Below, piece after piece: positions 39,101-48,668 of a stretch of 64,000 bases of DNA. The position numbers and the translations under genes are program-made. Source of the DNA: Glutinoglossum americanum (taxonomy: Eukaryota; Ascomycota; Geoglossomycetes; Geoglossales; Geoglossaceae); the NCBI GenBank assembly GCA_020080175.1, contig JAGHQL010000120.1, positions 1-64,000 on the forward strand, in the 5' to 3' direction. Each line of letters starts with the position of its first letter. The first letter of the stretch is position 1. The notes under the pieces are model-generated. The model did no database searches. It saw nothing but the letters and a program-made list of their open reading frames with translations, and had not been told where the DNA came from.

Positions 39101-42100
39101 ATCCCTCAAGACTACTGCGAGATCTGGGCATACAACTCTGGATACCGAAGCGTACAATGCAATTTCTAGAGTACTGGAGCACTACCATAACCCAAGCTTC
39201 GTCAGCCCGGAGATGATGCATGACTTCCAACAGCAAATTCTTACCGAGTCACCTGAGCTCGCCAGACAAGGCGGCTGGGACCCTAAACGCGTGACCCAAT
39301 TGTATCTGCAGGAACTAGCCAGGACAAGAGTCACAAATCATAGACCAACTCCAGAAGCACATAGGCTGGAACCAGCATTTAACCGTGCGCCTCAACTTCC
39401 GGATAGGGAATCTGATGGGGACGCAGTCACCCCAGCAACAGCAACGGACATAGAATGCACTGATATTGACGATAGTACGGGTGGGACTCAGCATGAATGT
39501 GCCTCTGAAACGGGATGGTCATCCAACCGACCCAGTTTTGACGCTGGTCTTGGCGCCGGTCTCGAAACTAGAGACGAGCCTCAATGGCGGTTAAGCAGTG
39601 CAAGCCTTCAGAATCGGGATGACTGGACCGACGCATCCCCATCCGTAGCTGACTGGATCGCTCCACTAGCTGCGGATAATCGCATCGACGGAAACGACGA
39701 TCGCGACTTTCCGCCCACCCCACCCCCAAAAGACTGGGAGGCTTCACAGAAGCCCCCCATCCCGGCAAAAATTCCTATCCAACCTAAGCTGCAGGGCCTA
39801 AGTCGTGAAGACACTCAAACCCCTCGCAATCTCACGGATGACCGCCCTCAATTGCCGGAACTAGATTCCATAGGCGAAGGGCTAGGACTAGCAATTGATG
39901 TCGGGCCTCTAGATCATTCACCAACAGTTCCCCCACCGCCGCTTCCAAACTATTCCCCCCCACCACCCCCAACCGCCACGACAGACCAGTCCATATACCC
40001 CGCGACAGCACATGGGCATGGAGCTTTTGCACCGCCCTCACCGAGTCTTTACACCAGGTATCCGCCCTCGAGTGTATTCCCAGATGAAAGCAGCCGCCGC
40101 GAGTCATCCACGCGAAAGAGTGATGATAACTCCTTCCGATATACTGTATCGGGGCAATCCACCAAGCCCACATCATACGCTGAGTCTCAGGAGAACATCG
40201 CTCACTGCCAACAGATGGTCGAATTAACCGTCAGACCCCCGACGCCAACCCCACTGCAACGCCGTCTCAACAAGCGAAAACATGTCCTCAAGGAGCTTGT
40301 CGACACTGAACTATCCTTCCACAGGGATATGACGGTCACGGAGGAAATTTACAAGGGCACATCAAATGCGTGTTCTGGCGTGACAGCGGAAGATATCAAA
40401 GTCTTGTTCGGTAATTCGGCAGAAATTGTCGCATTCTCCAAGTCCTTCCTTGACGCGCTAAAGCATGCTGTCTCAACCGTATATGTTTTGCCAAAGGGTA
40501 GCAATGGCAGTCCTAGCAAGCGGGGTAGCGTATCCTCCTCCTCGGGCAGCCCCAGCACTGAAGATAGATCATCCCTTGGTGGCCCGGACCTAACTGACGA
40601 CGAGAAGGACAGGAGGACGTTTGTCGGTGAGGTGTTTGGTCAGCACATGGCTCAGATGGAGAAGGTATACGGCGACTATTTGAAGAATCACGACGCGGCC
40701 AACAAGCGATTACAAAAGCTACAAACGACTCAGAGCGTGGCCATCTGGTTACAAGAATGCCGGACCGTCGCGGAGGACCTCACTCACGCTTGGTCTCTAG
40801 ACTCCTTGCTCGTTAAGCCTGTGCAGAGGGTTCTCAAGTATCCCCTCCTTCTAGCGCAGTTACTCGAGGAGACCCCCGATAACCATCCGGACTTCTCCGC
40901 CATAGAAGTTGCCGCCCGAGAGATGACGGAGGTATCGCATCGGATCAACGAGCTGAAGAAGCGAGTGGATCTCGTCGAGAAGGTGATTAGCCGGAAACGA
41001 AAGGAGTCAGACGTCAGAGCTGGCATCTCGAAAGCCTTTGGACGGAGAACCGAGAAGCTTCGACGGCAAGTGGGGCTTTCCGAGACGAAGGAGGACCGGA
41101 CGTATGACGACTTATCCACGAGGTTCGGGTCACATTTCATCCAGCTCCAGTTTGTAATGAGAGACGTTGAGATATACACCACCGAAGTGACGGAATTCGT
41201 CGAGAAGTTCAACGGGTACATTCAGTCAGTCGAAGAGTTCATCGACGTCAACCAGACCAGCTATCCTGAAGCGGAGAGCAAGTGGAGGAAATTCGCGCAG
41301 TCGATGAGAGAGATGGGTGCGAGGGCCCTCTCCGAACATGTGAGTTGACAGACTGAATTTTTGCTCTGGAGAGTAGATGCTGATATGGCGTAGAAAGCGA
41401 TGGTACGGAAGAGCGTCATTGAGCCTATGACTACTCTATTAAAACTACATGACGGACCCCAAAAACTCATGGGTAAACGCAATAAGAGAGCTATCGATTA
41501 CGCACGATACATGTCCGTCAAAGATCGCGGCGAGAAACCGGATAAGAGGACGCAAGAGCAGGCAGAGCAATTTATGGCCCTCAATGATACCCTCAAAGAC
41601 GAGTTACCCAAGCTCTTCGCGAAAACGGCAAAGCTAGTCGGAGTGTGTTTGGAGAATTTCGTCGAGATTCAGGTCCAATGGCAGACCATCTGGCAAGAGA
41701 AGTTGAAGTGCATACTGGATGAGCACCAGGTTCCGAAAAACATTTCAGAAGTTGTTGAGCAGTTCTCCGGCGACTTTACTTACACGGAGACCCAGGTATC
41801 TGCTCTCTGCATCTGCAATGGCTCAATTCTGGCCGACAGGTCCAGTTTGCTCTCCCACCAAACTACCAACTCTCAAGACAGTGCTTCTCTGCGACGTCTG
41901 CCGAACCTGGACAGTCGCTCGCGCGGCCTCTCTCTCAACAGCGAAATCTCCCCATGCATCCCCGCACCAGACTTCGAAAACAGATATAGCGGTAGCTTTA
42001 CATTTTCTCCGCTCGGAGATCGGATGCCAGAGCTACCTGGCGCAACCGCAGCACCAACCCGATTGCGTGCCAATTCAACGTCTAGCAGGCCGTCTCCAAC

Positions 42101-42657
42101 CCCAGATCTGCCTTCTGGGCCTCCTGGGGGGCGCTCCTTTTCTGTAGTCACGCCGCCTACTATCACTACGCGACCGAGCACTGGTCGTAGCGCCACGGAT
42201 TTACCCGTAGGCTCGAGGCCACCCTCCGGGTCAACCTACTTCTCCGCGAGTCAAGATCTACAGAGGTCGGGGGCTTCCCCCAGGCCACATTCGAGCATCT
42301 TCTCTTCTGCCATGCCTATGCCCGACAGTAAAGAAGGCTCGCCGAATCCCTCCAGACCGTCGTCTTCGCACAGCGTCAACATTCTATTCCTGGCTGCCAG
42401 CCTCTTCGAGTTCAATATTGATAAGGCGAGGAAGGAGGCTGGGCATCCGTATCTCACTTATGTTCCAGGAGAGGTCAGCGTTCCTTTTTCCCAGTACAGC
42501 TTGCGCTTTCTCTGATGCTGACCTATGGAAAATATAGATTTTCGACGTCATCGGTGAGAAGGGGGAGCTCTGGCTTGCCAAGAACCAAGACGATCCTTCA
42601 GAGCAGGTCGGCTGGATATGGTCCCGGCATTTCGCCCGCCTGGCCGATGATCCTTGA
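36186..42657 (+). CDS. DH-BAR-SH3 Rho guanine nucleotide exchange factor
   Basis: Exons 36186-41339, 41394-42473 and 42538-42657 give 2117 residues. The start is the first ATG in the frame. Residues 1 to ~1350 are low complexity (Ser, Pro, Arg) with Lys/Glu-rich coiled-coil segments around 620-750, then proline runs (PPPPLPNYSPPPPP) near 1260. The DH domain spans ~1358-1600 (VLKELVDTELSFHRDM, LDSLLVKPVQRVLKYPLLL). The typical Rho-GEF signature is thus present. A BAR-like helical domain follows (~1610-1880), crossing the first intron. An SH3-like domain is completed by the last exon (IFDVIGEKGELWLAK, GWIWSRHFARL). The order DH-BAR-SH3 matches the Tuba/DNMBP group and the DH-BAR Gef1 of fission yeast, which act on Cdc42 in polarity and septation. 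That assignment is inferred from domain order. Confidence 0.9.
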
Positions 42658-44145
42658 AACAGATCTCTCCCGAACCCACCCTGCTCCCCTGCCAGGCGCG
42701 CATGCACCCCACATACATACAACCAAACACACATACCACCGTCTTACACTAAGAAAAGCCCTCTTCTTACGTACGCTACAAAAAATCCCACATCCCTTTT
42801 TTTCCCAAAACAACCTTGCATTCTCATAATGGACCAACAGTCAGCCATCAGGTGGAGGCGACGCTCCCGCACACTTCCTACACGGAAAAAAAAATGGGGT
42901 CTCTTAATGGTTTTTACAAGCATAATCACGCCACGCAACGAAAGAAAAAGGATAAAGTTCTTTTGCAATGAATGTATTGGGTACAAAGCAAGCGAAGCGG
43001 CATGTCATTACATTCTGCGTAAAATCTTTTTAATTCTCGTGTCTTTTTATTCCCTTTCTCTTCCGTGAGATCAAAAAAATTTTTCTTCTCGCATAAGCCT
43101 CGGGAACGGGTCGTTCCATCGTTTTCTAGGTATTGTTCCCCTTTCTCCACGCATGTTTTCGCCCTTACACCCCTGGGACGGGGTACATGGCATGGATGAA
43201 ATGAAACGCAGCGCGCACGGATGGGGATTTCAGGGCGGAGCGGGGGATGGAATACGGGAAGTAGGAAAAATTAGGGGTACATTCCATACAGAAGCAATTC
43301 GCCACAAAGTTTCTTTTTGCGCGTTATTCCACTAGGGCTTCTTTTTTTTCTTCCTCACATTCCGTGATGATGTCGACCAGCGCCTTTTCATTTTGCTCAG
43401 TATGGTGGTGTAATTGATGCCCACCGTGTATATTAGAGAGAGAGAGAGGATCTCCATCCACGCCTCAACGCTCCGCTCCCCTCGGGGGGTCTTTTCCTTT
43501 CCAATTTTTTTTTTCATGTTCGTAATCTGTCTCTCCGCCCGCCTTTGCGCCCTCTAATGAAAGGGGGACCAAGGCGAGAGGGCCAGGGGGCCGGAGGGCT
43601 TAACTAGAGTCTTAACTAGATTTTAGTGGGGTAAAGCCTAAGCGGGATTCCGAATGCTTTTGCCGCGAGCCTCCATTACTTTTTCGCCATAACTGTGAAT
43701 CCGCTGGCGGGTTTGGACCTTGGGATTACACTTTAGAATCAGCGAAATAGCTTGTAACGGTAAGGGGCGGCATAGCTTGATAAATCTACCCTGACTAATG
43801 AAATATTGGTATGCAGAACGGAGACAAGCAAGTTTTGGCCAGGCTGGCGGGTCGTCATTGGTGTTTTCTCTGACAAGGCTGACTTGATTCAAGCTGCCTA
43901 CCCTGGGTATATGCTTGATTCGACTTACAATTCTTGCCGCATGATATAAGAAAAGGTATTGAAACAGAACACACCTGCCCACAGCTAGCGGCCACCTCAT
44001 TCGCGTGAGATGGTCCCTGTCACATAGTATATTATTACCATAGATAAACATTCTCTTCTCGTTTCCCGCTCCCACGCCCAGGCACCCGGCCCCAAACGAA
44101 AGAGAAATAAATCATCCCACACCAAACAAAACTCTAACCTATTCA
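42658..44145. other. Convergent intergenic region
   Basis: About 1.5 kb between the 3' ends of the RhoGEF and PLAC8 genes. It contains scattered A- and T-runs and a GA-repeat (~43435-43449). Open frames are short and unsupported. Confidence 0.5.
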
Positions 44146-44986
44146 CTACCGCTTCGGTGCATAAGACATGCCCTCAACGGCACTCTGATACCCCTGCTGC
44201 TGCGGAAGAGGCTGCTGCTGCTCAGTGAGAAGTATCAACTCCTTCTCCTCCTGCAGGAGCTCGCGCCATGAGCACCAGTACGAACGGCAACAATCGCCGA
44301 GGCCCGAGCCCCGAAGGTTGTACTTGGCGCGGACCTCGGCGCGCTGGAGCATCTGAGGGACCCAGGCGAAGCCAAAGTGGAGAGCGATGCAATAGCTGAC
44401 GCACTTTTTGTTTGGAAAGGAGAGGGTAAGATGTTAGTACAGTTTTGGGGGAAAGGGGGGAAGTAGGATGGAAAGAGAGAGAGGTTGGGGCTTACGGCAG
44501 TGTTGAAGGAACTGTAGTTTTCCATGCTTTGCCCGCGGAGACGGTGGTGGGCTTTTCCGAAGACGAAGCACGGGCACCACTGTATTGATTATTCCGATCG
44601 TAAGTCAGCCCATATCTCAATCAGACAGCCCAAAGACGCTTAATTCCATATAGGGAATCCTATCGCCGAATGCTGGACAGACCCAGAAAACGGAGAGAAA
44701 AGAGAAGCGAGACAGAAAAAATACAAGAACTTCTCCTTACGTAGGTCTTGCAGCACAACCCCATCGGGGAGTAAGAACGAAATTTACTCGTCCAGGGCCG
44801 TGGCGGTCCAATACCCGCCACACCCTGCGGGTTGTACTGCGGGTTGTACTGCGGATTGTACTGCGGATTGTACTGCGTTGGCTGCGGAGACACATAGCCT
44901 TGTTGGGGTACAGGAGTCCCGCGGATCTCCTGCTCGGGCTGCTGTGGAAGCCCTTGGGCAGGATGGGTAGTGTACGTTTGAGACAT
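44146..44986 (-). CDS. PLAC8-family cysteine-rich protein
   Basis: Exons 44986-44741, 44579-44496 and 44403-44146, all in phase 0, give 195 residues. The N-terminus is Pro/Gln-rich and contains four tandem NPQY units. The PLAC8 core then appears: GLCCKTY, WCPCFVFGKAHHRL (exon 2), a hydrophobic CVSYCIALHFGFAW and GDCCRSYWCSWRELLQEEKEL. The paired Cys and the CPC are family hallmarks. The tail is Gln-rich. Family members are small membrane-associated proteins linked in plants to cadmium and zinc export and to organ size; fungal roles are poorly known. The gene is divergent from a second small Cys-rich membrane protein across a ~450-base shared region. Confidence 0.88.
44827..44876 (-). repeat. 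12-bp tandem repeat encoding NPQY units
   Basis: Four near-identical 12-base units (TACTGCGGGTTG or TACTGCGGATTG on the + strand) lie inside exon 1 of the PLAC8 gene. They encode repeated Asn-Pro-Gln-Tyr. Variation is one G/A site. The copy number could differ between strains. Confidence 0.8.
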
Positions 44987-45440
44987 TGCTGCAAGCTCTC
45001 CCGTCTTCTCGCGCTGGAGTCGGGGCAAGATAATAAGGGACCGGTGGGTAAATATGAGGCAGAGAACCAGAATCCTTAATGTAATCTGTGTTTACCCGAC
45101 TTGCACACAGGCACCATCAGCCATTAGAGCTTCTATTTGCGTTTCTGTATGAAAATACTGGCTAGAGAACTCGCCTCGACGCCTATCTAACAAAAATTCC
45201 GACTCTTTCCTGGTTTGACTTATTGTCAAAAAATCTACCACGTACAGGTACAACGGACGAGTAGCAGCAAAAACATCCATCACGGAGGGCGGGTTGGTCC
45301 TGTATTAAGCAGCTATCCAAGGCTGAAGGGGTTTGCCATGCACCCTACCGACAGAGGTCTGGCCAGGAAGGTCTCAGGTTTTGGCGCTGTGACTGGGTCC
45401 TCTCCTCGGAGCAATCTCGATGGAATATATATTTGTGAAA
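44987..45440. promoter_or_regulatory. Shared promoter of the PLAC8 and CYSTM genes
   Basis: Only 454 bases separate the two opposite start codons, so regulatory sites are probably shared. No specific factor site was assigned with confidence. Confidence 0.45.
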
Positions 45441-45859
45441 ATGGGCTCCAGCGATAAATATGTAAGTCTTGCTTCTCCTTCCCCTCAAGATTCTCTCAAG
45501 AATTGTCTCCATTAACGCCATCCCAGGCGTCGCAATACCCAGAAGTCGTATATCCTACAGACGGCGCCAGTTCAGTCGGCTCTCCACTTCCCGACTACAA
45601 ACCCAAACCCGCACAAGTTGACGCCAACGTCAACTACAGCGGCCAGTCACAGATGCAACCCCGCCCTCAACAAGGGCCTCCGCCAGGCTCCTACGCACAG
45701 CCGCCAGGAGTCTACCAGCAGCAGCAGCAGTTCCACGGCTCGCCGGAACAATATGCAAAAGCGAGGGCTAGGACTGGTAAGAGCGAAGGGTTTTGCGCAG
45801 GGATATTGGGTTCGTTGGCGTGCTGTTGTTGTTTGGATTATTGTTGTCCTTGTTGCTAG
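45441..45859 (+). CDS. CYSTM-type cysteine-rich membrane-tail protein
   Basis: Exon 45441-45461 encodes MGSSDKY and ends at a GTAAGT donor. Exon 45527-45859 follows TCCCAG in phase 0. The protein has 117 residues. The body is rich in Pro, Gln and Tyr with no fixed fold expected (PGSYAQPPGVYQQQQQ). The last ~23 residues, starting GFCAGILGSLACCCCLDYCC, form the short Cys-rich tail of the CYSTM family: a hydrophobic Gly/Ala/Leu stretch running into consecutive Cys. CYSTM proteins in yeast and plants are small tail-anchored plasma-membrane proteins linked to stress and metal tolerance; that role is inferred here. The tiny first exon would be missed by simple ORF calling. Confidence 0.8.
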
Positions 45860-47103
45860 GAGCAGTGTGGTTTGAGTGCGGTGGAGATACGAGCACACCG
45901 GGTAGGGGGGTTTGTATGTCTGTTCGAGCGGATAACACCATTATGGACGGTAATGTTCTTCGGATGAAAACGAGGTGTACGGAGGACCTAGTTTTTGTAA
46001 CTAGAACTTTTCAGCGTTTGTTATCTGATGTATCTCGGTTTGAACTGGATTCGGCGTCTTCATTTCCATCTCACTCATGCAATTGAGAAACTTCGCCGAT
46101 TGCGCCTGTATGCTGAAACGGAGACAGAGACGATAGCAATGCTAGGAGTCGTTCGATGGCCTCCCCCGAAACAAATGTCCGCGGTTTCACTGCCTGCAAT
46201 ATAGGGTTAGCTCCATCTTTTACGGCCCCACAAGAAAGCAATACATTTCTAAAGGTTTTCTTTAGACACAAATTATGTTATCGACAAGATCCAAAACTTT
46301 TTTTAAGGCTCTTTGAACGCGAGGCTTGGCATGTGCCGCTTTATACTTCTAAATCTCTTGCATACCCTATACAGAGGCACAATGCAAAAAGAACATAAGA
46401 CTGTAAAAGTGATAGGTATTTCAATGGCCTAAAGCCAATTAATTAAGTGGCTTTGCCTACAAACAAATATGAAGGCACTACAGATAGAATATTTGACTGA
46501 AGCTCAGCATGCTTATACGTGATAATGAGTCAGTACCCGTTGCTTCAAACGGAGCAGCGAGCCCGCGCCCTCCCTAGTTAATCAATGAGAACGCCGTACC
46601 AATCGTTCCCAACTGTTCCCAAAATCGACACAGCAAAGGAAGGAAGAAAGAGCCTCGCAGAAGGAGGTGAGGTCCTTTCTCGGTTTACCTTTACTTCAAG
46701 CTTACTATCTAAACCTTATCCCCAATAAGGTTGATGGAATAGTGCGACCCCAACATCCTAATTCCCCGCATTATTTCTATTTAGATTCTAGAACCAACAT
46801 ACCCCGGAGGGAGGGAGCCTTGCGGTGATTATATAATAGGTGGCAGTGACTTACAAATAGTGTTGCACGCGGCTGCATACCGCCACTCGGCGAGCGACGT
46901 AACTCGATGAGAGAGTACTTTTTCATCGAGTGGATAGAATCAAAAAATCTTCATCATAGCTCCAGTTCTTATATATAATCCGCTTTATGCATCTAAGTTA
47001 CGGGTTACTCCACCTCTAGAAAAATGATGACGATTCAAGCACCTTCTGCTCCTGGCATTACAGCTGCTATCCCCAGCATTTAGCATGAGGAAATAGCAGA
47101 GCG
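45860..47103. other. Gene-poor region
   Basis: No supported gene. Much of 46200-47050 is AT-rich, contrasting with the gene-dense left part of the window. It marks the start of the accessory stretch. Confidence 0.45.
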
Positions 47104-47430
47104 ATGAGAAACAATAGGGCGACGAAAGAGAAGGAAAAGGAAAGAGTAAGTAGAGGCAGCAAGGAAGATATGAACAACGCCGAGAATGTCGAGGGCGACA
47201 AGCGCGCTGGGGGAATAGAGGCAGATACCGGTGAGGAATTAGAGAGGATGTATGCTGAGCTAGGGCTACAGCAGGAAGAAGAGAACCCAGACTGGGCCCA
47301 CAGCGGGGCAGAACCTGTTACCTTTGTTAGAACACACTCCTTACCTTCCTTACTGACTTACCTTCTTCATCTACTCGTGAGAGGTCTGCCGGGACGCCAG
47401 GGTTGGGAGGGTGGCGGCTGTGGAGGGTAA
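47104..47430 (+). CDS. Doubtful small charged protein
   Basis: An ATG frame of 108 residues. The first ~75 are strongly charged and helix-prone (ELERMYAELGLQQEEENPDW). The end changes character and runs to the edge of a dispersed repeat copy. It has no family that I recognise and may be a chance frame or a fragment of a larger spliced gene. Confidence 0.2.
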   Translation: MRNNRATKEKEKERVSRGSKEDMNNAENVEGDKRAGGIEADTGEELERMYAELGLQQEEENPDWAHSGAEPVTFVRTHSLPSLLTYLLHLLVRGLPGRQGWEGGGCGG

Positions 47431-47444
47431 ATCCGAGCCGGGAC

Positions 47445-47560
47445 CTGGATGCCTCTTCGCCGGCATCTATATTGATAGTAATAACGGTAATAACAATAGC
47501 GATGGATATACACACCGGACAAACAACCGAAAACCAGCAGAGGAAAAGAATAGAACCGAT
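47445..47560. repeat. Dispersed repeat, copy A
   Basis: Aligns by eye over its full ~115 bases with 56344-56457, from CTGGATGC through ACAATAGCGATG to AAAAGAATA and AACCGA. Nearly all differences are transitions, and this copy is the G/C-richer one. The strand is arbitrary; both copies are in the same direction. Confidence 0.7.
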
Positions 47561-48668
47561 ATTTTTTTTAATCAAGTTCATCCCTCGTTCATGGGTTTTC
47601 TTGCCAACACCGATCGCTCTCTTTTGAGGGGGGGTGTCGGGGTTTGGGAAGGGGAAAGAAGCCTGCGCCTCTGCGCCTTGTGGGCGACGATGTTGATCGC
47701 ATGGGCCGTGGTAGGAGTTGTATAAAAAAAACCATCCATTACTCCCCACCGCATCGACGCAAACCCGCCGCGGCAAAACGTCCAATCTGGATGCCGGTGA
47801 ATCCCCCGATCCGGTCTAGCCACTCCTCTTCCGGTAAGGAATCTCGCTTGGCTCTTCTGCAGGGTTCGACTCTCAAAATAAATCTATTGCTACGTATTAT
47901 TTGCTCTAAATTCAACTTGGAAACGCCTCAAATAACAATCTGAAGGCTTCTACCGTATCGCTCGGGCCTTTCACCCTAGAAGCCTAAGTGGACGCGAGAT
48001 GTATCTAGGATAGAGACTGCCTGCTCTATACAAGTGAGATGCTCATCGGATAAACATGCACAGAACAGCCTGCCATGCATGTCTGATTTCTCGTAACCCG
48101 GCTTTCTTCGTTCACTTGCCTGGCCAAGCATTTCCCCGAACTCTTGACCGATAAGCTCAAGGGCATAGGGCTGTGGCTCCCCAGAAGGACGCTTAATGCC
48201 TCGGGCGGGTGATTTGTATAGCGTGTTAGGTGGCTTGCTAGCAAACCTCCGCTGAAATAACCGTAACTGTGTTGTGTCTTTGAGACTTGGGGATGCTACC
48301 CCTTGCCACAATATAGGGACCCCTATCGTTCGCCACGCTGCACATACGTGAACCTGCTATAGTCCGAGATAGGGCCCGGTAATGAGGTCGTCTATCCTGA
48401 TAGCTAGCTTGCTTGCCTTCCTTCAAACAGATGAATGCGTGTACGCAGTTAGCTCGTCCCTGTATTTACCTTTAGGAGTCAAGAAACGTATTGAATCAAA
48501 CAAATCAGAGTTCCGCTTATAAAATATTGGCATGCTAGTTTGGAAGTATTCTAGCTTTCTCTGTCTTGCTAGCTTACATGCCTCAATCAAGCTGCTTCAT
48601 CACTACTTTCTCACCGATACGTAGGTGCGACAATAGCTCTCATAACTGGTAAAATTAATGCCATGAAA
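47561..48668. other. Gene-poor region
   Basis: No supported gene between the repeat copy and the HET-like gene. Near 47776 a GGCAAAAC...TCTGGATGCC stretch resembles the flank of repeat copy B and may be another remnant. Confidence 0.4.

Noticed and set aside
41806-41840. Possible extra intron in the RhoGEF (GTATCT...GACAG)
   Set aside because: The sequence is open and ICNGSILAD fits remembered family text, so it was kept as coding.
47826-47892. tRNA-like GGTTCGACTC stretch
   Set aside because: Looks like a T-loop, but no matching A-box, acceptor stem or anticodon arm can be folded around it.
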